A stretch of DNA of 64,000 nt from Didymella arachidicola (Eukaryota; Ascomycota; Dothideomycetes; Pleosporales; Didymellaceae), in contig CM049999.1 in NCBI GenBank assembly GCA_016630955.3, positions 1,240,001-1,304,000 of the forward strand, given 5' to 3'. The notes below the pieces were generated by a model. It made no database searches, had not been told where the DNA came from, and worked only from the letters and a program-made list of their open reading frames with translations. The stretch's first letter is position 1. Each line of letters starts with the position of its first letter. Shown here piece after piece: positions 56,901 through 64,000 of this stretch. The translations under genes were made by a program, and so were the position numbers.

Positions 56901-57794
56901 TACAGAGTGCTGTATAGCCTCTGTGAGCAGCGTGACGCATTCTTCTAGCTGTGCTGCATCCTGTGTTGCAAGCGGGTCTGCGATGTTTTGGGCACCCATT
57001 TCTACCAGCCCAGCGAACTTAGCTAGGCTCGCCTCTGGAACTCTGTAGTGGTACTGTTCTAGTTGCGGAGTGCCTGGTGTGGAGATGGGGACAGAGGTCA
57101 CTATCGTCTCATGATCTGAGCCGCTGTGCATGCTAGCATCGACAGCAGACTGGGCAAACGGGATGTTAGAGAAGGTGAGGTCAAGAACGTGACCAGCGCA
57201 GTGTGTTGGCTGCCCTGGCACACCAATGTAGTCCATAGACGCGTTGGCAGCCCATCTAGCTAGCTCCACTCCTCCGTTGGCTGCAGTGATGGTAGGCTCA
57301 AAGGATTCGTGTCTGGCGTTAAAGTCGCCCCCGACAAGGCAGAGCTGAGGGGGTGTCAGATGTGTGACGTATTGAATGACGTCTGGGGTGTGTGGCTGTC
57401 TGTAGCAGTTGAGTATGGCGACTCCATTTACTACCGCCCATAGCATGTCTGGGTGGTTGAGACTCTCTCTAGCCTGGTACCGTAGGTGGCGGCCTCTGCG
57501 GATGTATGTCATCACTCTAGGGCGGACTGAGCCTGGTGTGTTGGGGCTGTCCCAGGTGCTGATAGGTGCTAGGTGCTTGAAACCAGGGTGAGTGGATGTT
57601 CTCGAGTTGGCACATGCGAAGGGCTCTTGAACACACACAACATCTATGCCCTTCTGGAAGGCCAGCTCTAGTGTTGTGATGTGCCAGGGCGAGCATCTGC
57701 CGACGTTGGCCCAGCATACACGGAGTTGTCTGCTTGGTAGACTGTGCTGTTGACGCCTGTTGTGGGCTGGTATGTTGTAGGGGTGTTCTAGCAT
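53961..57794 (-). CDS. LINE ORF2: endonuclease, reverse transcriptase, RNase H
   Basis: 1277-aa polyprotein. Residues about 25-230 form an APE-like endonuclease (VCVQEPF, CLVGGDFNARHESF, GSDHETI). Residues about 470-740 form the reverse transcriptase, with SWRPIALLSCIGKGLE, GTPQGSPLSPVLY and the catalytic FGYADDICLYQ near 670. Residues about 980-1105 form an RNase H (IFSDGSEQYT, FDAEVVGAWRGL, KWAPGHLDIEGNEAADRLA). A C-terminal CCHC-type motif (CSCGRDKTPEHLVLC) is near 1210. No stop or frameshift. Its ATG overlaps the ORF1 stop as ATGCTAG, suggesting translation by termination-reinitiation. The enzyme nicks target DNA and primes reverse transcription there. Confidence 0.95.
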   Translation of the reverse strand: MLEHPYNIPAHNRRQQHSLPSRQLRVCWANVGRCSPWHITTLELAFQKGIDVVCVQEPFACANSRTSTHPGFKHLAPISTWDSPNTPGSVRPRVMTYIRRGRHLRYQARESLNHPDMLWAVVNGVAILNCYRQPHTPDVIQYVTHLTPPQLCLVGGDFNARHESFEPTITAANGGVELARWAANASMDYIGVPGQPTHCAGHVLDLTFSNIPFAQSAVDASMHSGSDHETIVTSVPISTPGTPQLEQYHYRVPEASLAKFAGLVEMGAQNIADPLATQDAAQLEECVTLLTEAIQHSVQAAGKLNRKEGRAAPWWTEECKTAYQAYKRARQLCSGSLPEERQAFKTTVRQAKRQYWRHVIDNARDDKDLFKIIAWHKLTPENQDTPLEVNNRTISDPLEKAEALRQEVLNRYTAEDDLGQRPDQEAAATLPWSTHISLEECERNTIGVSSTSPGTDRSTVRLLRACWTQVGELVRRIFQRCLELNHFPAQWKLAEVAMIPKVGKTDRKSPRSWRPIALLSCIGKGLERTVARRIAWTAMTHKILSPQHGGALPKRSAADLTAAFTHDTEAAWVLGKHVTMVTLDVQGAFDALLKNRLLHRMAQQGWPQRTILFVDSFLTDRRVQVRLGQVTTPSYAVACGTPQGSPLSPVLYTLYLAELLSMDTERRFGYADDICLYQASHSMDDNVELLAEDLREIRAWGEANKVTFAPEKQEMIHLTRQRSSYAPPCVVDEQLTIYPILPGGEHSQPALRWLGVWFDRRLTFRRHVATRTAKAAKVAYHIRSLARTTYGPPASSLRKATVACVYPSLLYGTECWYRGRTKKPHTLKPGRPQEVSAYIGWHIAAIDKTLAIAARGILPAWRTTPIAALFRDAGLLPAAVALEEARLRFATHLRTTDADHPLTRRTAVPIVNRGVKTGQPQRVKTKVQQMASLLPETPRTTLSAPHYSTGCRTDPTLSLDKKTAAKAFKEWWAQLSPLEVTIFSDGSEQYTKEGEKRVTYGFAVYQNGKQLHTGRGSLNPTSHVFDAEVVGAWRGLQHTVRQPELRTRRIWLCIDSTSVVWCLRGDAPPTSQWAFLECHGAMETHDVSIKWAPGHLDIEGNEAADRLANLEAQHPSPPTGKAALPTLSGIKTIARKTLRHTQQTWWSDKKTKLSKWYKSWDLDYAPRSSPRELDLPRATLARLLSIQSRHGDFAWYHRMYNHKDANLSCSCGRDKTPEHLVLCRKTRGSFSRWPLRPLILPSSQADGLAYTAALVKEPEAFDAFVKLTQYFTKICPR

Positions 57795-59449
57795 GACGAT
57801 GGCGGGTCATCGCTCATGCTGGCGTCTTCCCTCTCCGAGGTGGACGGGTCAGTGTGGATAGTCGATTGTGGGCGGATGCTGCCGGCAGACAGCTGTCCTA
57901 CATTGAGGCTTCTCTGGCCTGTGGCGGCCCGCCTTGGTCTCTTTGCTCTGCCAGTGGAAGAGGAGGATGGATAGGAGTTAGTCGTTGTAGGAAGTGATGC
58001 GGAAGCCCTGCTATCTCCTTCTTGCCTCTGGGTGGGAGGCTGGGGAGGCGCTGTCTCCGATGCCTCTAGAGGAGTAGTCTCAGGCTGAAGCGTTGCCTGT
58101 CTGAGGGTCTCTTCGACTGTCCTGTAGAGGTGCTGCTGTGCTATCTTGCCTGCGCGTCGGATAGCCTTCAGCTCGGCTCTTGTAGGCTTGATGCTGTGTC
58201 CGTTGACCCGGCGAGGGGCTGCAGGGCAGTTGGCGTGGCTAGCTGGGTGTGGTCCGTGGCAGTTGGCGCACACGGCTTTGTGGGCGCAGTTGTCCCCGTA
58301 CGGTCCTTGGTGTCTGTCTGTGCGGTCTCCACAGTGCACGCAGCGCGCTACCTGGGTGCATCGGGCAGCGTTACAGTAGCCCTGGCAGCCTGGGTTGTGG
58401 CGCTGGATGGTAGGGTGCTTGTTGATCACCTTGGAGTACTCGCTGATACCAAAAAGGCGGAACGAGCGGACTGGCTCCTTGTAAGAGATGATCCAGGTGG
58501 TAAGGCCACGGTGGTTGGCTCCATGTCGTGAGGCCCTGCAGCTGACCGGCTGCCTGCCTGTTTGCGAGCATACCTCTTCCTCCACTAGCTGGATAGTCGT
58601 GGGTAGTTCTGTGCCGTCGAGGGTTCGAAGGGAACTGGGTACTCCCTGTACTGCGTAGTTGATCCAGCGTTCTGGGACCCTTACCGCGTCTCCGTCTAGT
58701 GCTCTCGCTAGAAGTTCCTGGTTTTCTTGGGTTAGAAGCTGGTCCCGGATAGACTTATTAGCTGGGGTGATCGCCCAGCCTGTTTTGATTGGTGATGCGG
58801 CAGGTATGTCCCTCAGGGTGATTCCTCCTATGCTCTTGCAAACTGCCTGTCTTACCGCAAATGGTGAGGGTTGTTGCAGTCGCATTGTTGGGTTGGAGAT
58901 GGCTATGAAGATTCGATCGTCTTCTTTGGGCTTAGCCGACGGACCAGGCCGGGGTTTAGCAGGGATCAGGGGTCGGTTGGCACCCCTATCTGAGATTTGG
59001 GGGTCTCTGGCTACGTCCGCCCAAGAGCGGCGTCCTGACTCTTGGCTCCCGGGGTTGCTGTGATTAGTGTCACTGCTCCAGCGAGAGCTAGGGGGAGAGT
59101 TGCTTGGGGAGAGGGAGGTCAGCGCGTGAACGACCCTCTGCTGCAGCTCCTGTGCGATCCTGGCTTCTTGCGGGTTAGTGTAGCCCTGTGCGTGTTGATC
59201 TACGGCTGCTGCGAAGGCAGTAGTGATGGTGTTCCATAGCTGGGTAATTTGCTGAGTCTCAGCGATGTGGCGTTGGACGGCATCAGAGACTCGAGGTTTG
59301 GGAGCGCCCCCACCGGGGTTCTGGCTGCTCAGAAGGGGCGCATGGTGCTGCATGTCCTCCTGGGGCCGTCTTGGAGCGCGTGTATACAACTGCTGGGGGA
59401 TCTCGTAGTCTGGGGACCCTGTGTGCTGGGAAGAGGGAGACTCTGCCAT
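57788..59449 (-). CDS. LINE ORF1: gag-like nucleic-acid-binding protein
   Basis: 553 aa. A central region (IFIAISNPTMRLQ, AVRQAVCKSIGG) resembles the RNA-binding part of fungal LINE ORF1 proteins. At about residues 355-420 there is a Cys/His cluster (CNAARCTQVARCVHCGDRTD, CANCHGPHPASHANCP) that fits the zinc knuckles of Tad1/I-type ORF1. The N-terminal and C-terminal thirds are low-complexity and probably disordered. It would package element RNA. It ends with TAG at 57788-57790, seven nucleotides into ORF2's start region. Confidence 0.9.
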   Translation of the reverse strand: MAESPSSQHTGSPDYEIPQQLYTRAPRRPQEDMQHHAPLLSSQNPGGGAPKPRVSDAVQRHIAETQQITQLWNTITTAFAAAVDQHAQGYTNPQEARIAQELQQRVVHALTSLSPSNSPPSSRWSSDTNHSNPGSQESGRRSWADVARDPQISDRGANRPLIPAKPRPGPSAKPKEDDRIFIAISNPTMRLQQPSPFAVRQAVCKSIGGITLRDIPAASPIKTGWAITPANKSIRDQLLTQENQELLARALDGDAVRVPERWINYAVQGVPSSLRTLDGTELPTTIQLVEEEVCSQTGRQPVSCRASRHGANHRGLTTWIISYKEPVRSFRLFGISEYSKVINKHPTIQRHNPGCQGYCNAARCTQVARCVHCGDRTDRHQGPYGDNCAHKAVCANCHGPHPASHANCPAAPRRVNGHSIKPTRAELKAIRRAGKIAQQHLYRTVEETLRQATLQPETTPLEASETAPPQPPTQRQEGDSRASASLPTTTNSYPSSSSTGRAKRPRRAATGQRSLNVGQLSAGSIRPQSTIHTDPSTSEREDASMSDDPPSSC

Positions 59450-60794
59450 CCTATTAAGCTCCTTGCGCGTCGCGCAGGGGGCCTAGGCGGACGTTAGAGG
59501 TACTCCCAGAGTGGCCGCAGTGAGCCGGATCGTTTGCTGTGATTTTTGGGGCTTCTGTGAAGGAAACCAAGAAATCAAAAGATTGGTGTTCGGTGGGCAT
59601 CCATCGGCCAGATCCCAGTAGCTTCGAAGCCCTTTAATATGAGGCTCTCTGTGAAGGACGATATCCAGGCATTCCAGAAGAGTGGGAAGAAGTCTCCTTT
59701 CTTAATTGGAATAAGACCTTGAGCCTTATGGAGATGGTTGGTGAGCTCATTGGAGTAAGCTTGAGAGAGTGGCTTAAACAGCACTACGTCAAGCGGCTGG
59801 AGCGTATGAGTCGAATGGGGGGGAAGGATTATAAGGATGATCCTGTGGCGATCACAGTAGTCGATAAACTCCATCGTGACATGAGATCCATGGCCATCAA
59901 GGATGAGCAGTCGCCATCTCCCTGATCGCTGCTTTGTATAGCGATCAAACACCTGCTCTAGCCAAGCTAGGCCAATGTCGTCGTTTGACCAGCCTGTTGG
60001 AGATGATGAGACAAAGACCTCATGCTCTCCTGTCTTAATATCCTCTACCCAACTTGATCGTATAGCTCCTTTTTTAGCTGCGTAGATAAGGCTTGGAGGC
60101 AGCGAGCTCCCATCGGCGCAGCAGCAGGCCAGGAGTGTCAGGAACTCGCGTGATCCATCCTGGAGAGATGCTTGAACCTCCTTCTTCTCCCATTGACGCC
60201 TGCTAAATACCCTCTTGCTTCTGCCTATCAAGCCAATTAAGAAGCCCTTCTCATCCATATTGTATATATCTCGAGCCTCAAGGCGATATTCAGTAATCTT
60301 TTGATGCAGTAGCTTAAAGTAGAGACGATATTTTGACTCAGAATCAGCCAGGTGGCGAACACGATCCATAGCGGTGGTCCACTTTGAGATTATATGGATC
60401 TGGTGTCTGGTAATGAAGCGAGAAACCCATCGATCGCTGAGCTGCCGATGGGCTACTTCAGATGAGAAATTCCTGATCATCTCTCTCGTAGGAGGAAGGC
60501 CTCTCTCTGTAAGCTTTGTGATATATTGTATAAGCTCTAGCTCTTGTTGTTGGTTAAGAGCTTGTTGATTTAAGTATCCATCCTCCCGAGACGCTGTCAC
60601 GCCTCTCCACCTTCGCCCCAGCGTTGAGCGGTTAACCTGGTATTTCTCAGCAACTTCCCTCAACGTAAAGTGTTCTCCTGGACCACGCAATTTCAAATCT
60701 TTAATTGCATCGTCGATAGGTGCCATAGCTGTAGCGTTATAGTCTGTTGAAGTTGTGGTGTTGAGACGCGGCTTGGTGTTCGGCGGGGCACGAG

Positions 60795-60922
60795 GTGTCT
60801 CCGGGCATGAGCTGTCCGTGCACGTTACGAGAACAGCCATGTTTTTTGGCTAGAGCGCGGTACGAAAACTGTTCTCCTGGTCTTAAACTGTCTAACTCTG
60901 CAAGGGCTTCCTTTACTGGCAT
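60795..60922 (-). pseudogene. Second, truncated Psq-type HTH start
   Basis: Reads MPVKEALAELDSLRPGEQFS then YRALAKKHGCSRN, a typical start of a pogo-family transposase HTH, but it loses homology after about 33 residues. The main transposase begins again at 60726 with its own complete HTH. Both starts follow a similar CAACACCACAA sequence (60755-60765 and 60922-60932), consistent with a partial duplication or a recombination joining two related elements. Confidence 0.6.
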
Positions 60923-60965
60923 TGTGGTGTTGAGTTATAGGGGTGCAAAGTATTGCTCAAAGAAG

Positions 60966-61014
60966 GTGGGGTGGCCCGTGAGCTGAACAGGCCCACGAGG
61001 TGCACGGGCACGGT
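60966..61014 (-). repeat. Right terminal inverted repeat
   Basis: Mirror of 51808-51856; it ends at 61014 followed by TA at 61015-61016. The transposase lies on the minus strand just inside it. Confidence 0.92.
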
Positions 61015-61249
61015 ATAGCTTGCTCGCTTCGTTGTGCATCGTAGTCGACTTCAGTGCTCATGTAACTGCGCCATCATTGAGCTTGCTTTCATCCCATCCC
61101 TGTGCATGGCCATGCAGTGTATACTCGCAAGCGCCACACCTCTTTGACACTGCACACCGTGACATGTCGAACAAAACAAGATCTGGTAACAGTCTACATC
61201 TTAAACATTACACTGCGAGGTACAAGAGCCTTCACATATCCATCCTTAG

Positions 61250-62811
61250 CTAGAGGAAAAGCTCACCATACCCCGTCCCACTCCCACGCCTGACATCCGC
61301 CTCTCGCGCAGCCACATACGGGAACCCACTGCTATAATTCCTCTCCATGACCGGGAACGGCGTCTCACGGAACGCCTTCTGAATCTTCCGGGCACTTTGC
61401 AAAAAGCGGTCCTGGACTCGCCCATAATCCCCCACCGTCAACTTCCCGTCACGCTTGCGGAACTCGCCGCCAACAAGCACATGCTCCAGATCCCCCACTT
61501 GCGCATGCAACAGCACCGCCGCCACCGGATCCACCCAGCCCAGCATTCCCGGCGACCCCCCGTCGTAGACAAGCAAGTCCGCCTTCGCGCCCGTGGCAAT
61601 GATGCCGAGATCCGGGCGCCGGAGTGCAAGCGCGCCCTTGCGTGTCGCCATCAAGAAGGCTTGATTGACCGACATGGGATTATACGGCGGGATTTCCCAC
61701 TGTGACATGATCTGGTTGTAAGACTGGTAGCGGGCGCTCTGGAGCCAGATCCGTGCTTGTGTAGGCATGTCGGTCGAGTAGGTGAAGAACGTGTCCACGC
61801 CCAGCGACATCTGGTCCTGCATGTCGTAGCTGTGCTCGTGCGTGTGACCGTAGTGCATTTCTGATTCGGGCGTGTTGGAGATGTATTGTTTGGTTTCGCG
61901 CAGGAGTTTCGCGTCTTGGGCGGTGGCGAAAGAGGCGTGCGAGAATACGCAGGGGATGCTGTCGTTGAGGAAGCCGAGAGTCTGGAAGAGCTCGGGGCTG
62001 TTGGCATTGTCCCACGGACCGCCCAGGTAGTGTGTCGTCATGGCAGAGACGTTGTACTCGCGGGCGAGCGCCATGATGTCTTGGGTATCTTGCCCGTAGG
62101 GGTTGGATGCCCAGTGATCGTAGGCCATGGCGGGTGTGACCAATGTGTTGTTGGATGGAAACGATGTCATGATGTCGCGGAAGTTGGCCGTCTGCTCGGC
62201 CATTGTGAAGTTGGTCACATTGTGGAACGTGTAGCCCCAGACCACGCGCGCACCGCTGTCCAGGGTAGCCTTCAGACCAGCTTCCGATGTCTCATTCGAC
62301 CACGTATGGTGAGCATGATCGAGGTTGGTCGTAGTACCTGCATTCAGCGCTGCAAGGCTTAGCCAACAATGTCTTTACCTTCACATCGGGAAAGCTTACC
62401 TTCGTACAGACCAGCGAGCTGTCCAATATACACATCCTCTGGAGTGAAGTACGGTCCAGCGACGTACTCTCCATAGCGCAGGAAATACTCGGCCAGAGAG
62501 GTGTTGGAGGCGATAGTCTTGAACGCCGTCTGCCAACCGTGACGGTGCGTGTCAATAAACCCAGGTGAGATAATCTTCCCGGTGCAGTCGACGATCTCGG
62601 TGTCGTTACTGAGGTTGTTAGGTGCAGTGCCGTCATAGAGACCGGCAATGCGGTCACCATCTACCAGCACCGAGCCATGGCGAAGGACAGATAGCGCCTC
62701 AGTGTTCGCATCGAAGGTGATGATGGCAGAGGCGTTAGACAGGAGCACGGAGTAGGCGCCAGTAGCGGCGGCATGGCACAGAAGCGCCAACGTACTAAAC
62801 TGAGAACGCAT
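61250..62811 (-). CDS. Secreted amidohydrolase (cytosine deaminase/triazine hydrolase-like)
   Basis: Two exons, 62811-62400 and 62349-61250 (intron GTAAGC..TTGCAG), product 503 aa. Residues 1-19 (MRSQFSTLALLCHAAATGA) look like a signal peptide. Amidohydrolase-superfamily features: ISPGFIDTHRHGWQTAF (metal-binding His-x-His, near residue 90), TTTNLDHAHHTW, HYLGGPWD, FSHASFATAQ and DTFFTYSTDMPTQARIW. A C-terminal strand region with KADLLVYDGGSPGMLGW completes the composite fold. Such enzymes hydrolyse C-N bonds in small rings or amides; the substrate cannot be read from sequence. The gene ends about 235 bp from the transposon edge. Confidence 0.85.
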
Positions 62812-63528
62812 GTCGTCTGATGGCAGATTTTTGGACTAGTAAGATGACCTGAGCGCTGTCTGCGACTGACGATAGGTCCATCGTAACTTTATATCTTCTG
62901 GCGACTCGCCGATTCTCCAACGTAAAATTTCTCGACCATCAGAAGCAACCGGTCGATAGTTGCGCTATACTCGTCCATCTGGCCAGTGCTACGACATCGT
63001 GAGTGCGAGCCATGTGGTGGTACTGGGGCATTAGTAAGATGTAATGCTGTCATGGCAGTGGTGACGGTGGAGGAGCGCGAGTCATGTGGGGCAGTGAAAA
63101 AGTGAGATGTGGCGGTGATGATGTGGGGCGTCCGTAAGGTTGACCACCTTCTCCTCTGCTATCTTGTTGCTTGGTGAATGCCTGGGCAAGTAGGACTCGT
63201 CAATGTTGATTGCTAGACACTATCTCATATGCAATCCGACGGTGCTGATATGGATGGCGCGACTCCTCATCGGTCAAGATCTTTTTGAAGGATACGTGCT
63301 CTGCAACCTGCTCTGCCAACAGCTTACTGTGGGCTCAGTCCTACCGCAGAATCTGAAGGATGCCGAGCGTAGGATGGAAGATCACAAATCGCCCCACTTC
63401 GAATGCATTTTCGGCAACCAGTAGTAAGAAGTCGGCACGCCGGCCAACAGTGACCATCCGCGACGGCACTTCGCTCTTCTGATTCGATATAGCCAAGTCG
63501 GTGCTCCATTTCCCTGCCAACATGAGGC
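62812..63528. other. Upstream region of the amidohydrolase gene
   Basis: 0.7 kb between two minus-strand genes. A purine/GTG-rich stretch at about 63000-63130 is low-complexity. No gene seen. Confidence 0.4.
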
Positions 63529-64000
63529 CTACTGATCCAATGCTGCATATCGAGATCTCAGCATCCCCACGATGCTATCTGTCAATGTAGTCACCAATCG
63601 GCCCTCCGGATCGTGATCTGGGTTCACCTCAGCAACCATCAGTCCGCACACCTTCCGACTGGCTACTAAAGTCTCGGCAGCACGCACCATCGTCTCGAAC
63701 CCAACGCCAGTGAAGTTCGGAACATTTGCCAGAAGGAAAAGTCGTGGGTCAATCGAATCGACATCTAAATGAACAAAGATGGCATCAACCTCGTCCATGC
63801 ACGCCAATGCTGCTCTAGCAGCGGCCTCAGGCCCGCTCACTACTGCCTTTGAGCTGATGACTTTGAATCCGTTGTCGAAGAGATAGCCGAAGTGTTCGCA
63901 CCGGTTTCCTGGGTTCTCCATGTTCGTCCCGAAGAACACTATGTTCCCTGCATCGCACACGGGTCTTCCATCTGGCCGGTTGGAATACTGTCTCATTGCG
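63529..64000 (-). CDS. Arginase-family (ureohydrolase) protein, 3' part
   Basis: C-terminal portion only; the gene continues beyond the window end. HLDVDSIDPRLF carries the D-x-D-x-x-D manganese motif of arginase, agmatinase and formiminoglutamase. GVGFETMVRAAETL and VAEVNPDHDPEGR match the next conserved blocks. The variant NPDHDPEGR in place of the usual NP-x-x-D and the odd spacing prevent naming the substrate. The frame is open to at least 63996 with no visible intron; stop at 63529-63531. It would hydrolyse a guanidino group to release urea or formamide. Confidence 0.75.
   Translation of the reverse strand, partial: AMRQYSNRPDGRPVCDAGNIVFFGTNMENPGNRCEHFGYLFDNGFKVISSKAVVSGPEAAARAALACMDEVDAIFVHLDVDSIDPRLFLLANVPNFTGVGFETMVRAAETLVASRKVCGLMVAEVNPDHDPEGRLVTTLTDSIVGMLRSRYAALDQ

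Larger units (their letters stand above)
53572..59595 (-). mobile_element. Full-length LINE retrotransposon (Tad1/I-like) with RNase H
   Basis: Non-LTR element of about 6.0 kb on the minus strand, 5' end near 59595 and 3' end at 53572. Order: 5' UTR of about 146 bp, ORF1 (59449-57788), ORF2 (57794-53961), and a 3' UTR of about 390 bp ending in GGTT repeats on the plus strand (53585-53601) instead of poly-A. Both ORFs are uninterrupted, which suggests a young insertion. It has no LTRs. It is inserted inside the pogo-like transposase, next to the short element 52731-53571. A near-repeat of about 19 bp (59577-59595 and 53553-53570, few mismatches) brackets it and could be the target-site duplication. 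Confidence 0.9.
51960..60726 (-). pseudogene. Fot1/pogo-like transposase, interrupted
   Basis: N-terminal block 60726-59596 (377 codons): Psq-type HTH (LREVAEKYQVNRSTLGRRW), a CENP-B-type second HTH region (TERGLPPTREMIRNF), then the DDE catalytic core with NMDEKGF, LLILDGHGSHVTMEF and HTLQPLDVVLFKPL. C-terminal block 52730-51960: a basic, Glu/Lys-rich coiled tail. Two lesions are visible. The nested retroelements lie between 52731 and 59595. An in-frame TAG at 52548-52550 (EQEIH/stop/LHVQNEL) is most simply a CAG to TAG change. Repairing the insertion alone would still leave the nonsense codon, so this copy is dead. Related intact copies elsewhere could still mobilise it through its TIRs. 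Confidence 0.85.
51808..61014 (-). mobile_element. Fot1/pogo-like DNA transposon, split by nested retroelements
   Basis: Outer element of a nested complex. Its ends are 49-bp terminal inverted repeats (51808-51856 and 60966-61014) differing at one position. The dinucleotide TA flanks both sides (51806-51807 and 61015-61016), the target of Tc1/mariner-Fot1-type elements. Transposase coding runs on the minus strand in two blocks, 60726-59596 and 52730-51960. They join in frame across the nested insertion (WPMDA / NVILERF). Without the insertion the element would be about 2.3 kb, normal for this family. Confidence 0.88.

Noticed and set aside
53572..59595. LTR retrotransposon or viral origin for the reverse transcriptase
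   Set aside because: No LTRs, no protease or integrase; the endonuclease-RT-RNase H order and repeat tail fit a LINE.
1..64000. Secondary-metabolite gene cluster or CRISPR array
   Set aside because: No polyketide synthase, NRPS, terpene cyclase or spaced repeats were seen; the genes are eukaryotic and mostly housekeeping.

Overview
The window is nuclear DNA of a filamentous ascomycete. Most genes carry introns of about 45-100 bp with GT..AG ends and CTGAC/CTAAC branch points. The gene set is typically fungal: Tup1/RcoA, a class V myosin, trehalose phosphorylase, a HET-domain protein and NACHT/ankyrin proteins. A Tad1/I-like LINE and a Fot1/pogo-like transposon are also present. A dothideomycete is my best guess from the accessory families, but this is inference. 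There are no bacterial operons, CRISPR arrays or viral genes.

Layout. (1) 0.1-8.5 kb is an accessory, decaying segment: a RAD5/HLTF-like SNF2 helicase pseudogene (minus) lies head-to-head with a NACHT/STAND pseudogene (plus). The latter converges on an intact two-exon ankyrin gene that has a NACHT-N-like front. A small zinc-finger ORF and a broken unknown segment follow. (2) 8.7-33.2 kb is a conserved core: trehalose phosphorylase, the Tup1 corepressor, a DUF2423-type nucleolar protein, a Siz/PIAS SUMO ligase, myosin V, phosphoglycerate dehydrogenase, glucose-6-phosphate dehydrogenase and ribosomal protein eL33. I rebuilt their exons from splice sites; except for the DUF2423 gene, the lengths come out as whole numbers of codons. 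(3) 33.2-37.2 kb is gene-poor. (4) 37.2-48.9 kb is accessory again: a RhoGEF with a fungal N-terminal domain, a degenerate-FHA/pseudokinase protein followed by a disordered ORF, an F-box-like protein, a sterol-glucosyltransferase-like remnant and a HET protein. (5) 50.0-51.6 kb holds an ARMT1/DUF89 gene.

(6) 51.8-61.0 kb is a nested mobile-element complex. A Fot1/pogo-like DNA transposon has 49-bp terminal inverted repeats and flanking TA. Its transposase ORF is split in frame by an insertion of about 6.9 kb: a LINE with two full-length ORFs, plus an 0.84-kb element that shares the LINE's 3' tail. (7) 61.2-64 kb holds a secreted amidohydrolase and the 3' end of an arginase-family gene that runs off the window.

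How the genes relate: the core genes are ordinary housekeeping and regulatory functions with no sign of a biosynthetic cluster. The accessory parts are rich in families used for fungal non-self recognition (NACHT, ankyrin, HET, fungal N-domains) and contain many nonsense codons. Every nonsense codon I could assign to a broken gene can be explained by a single G:C to A:T transition.
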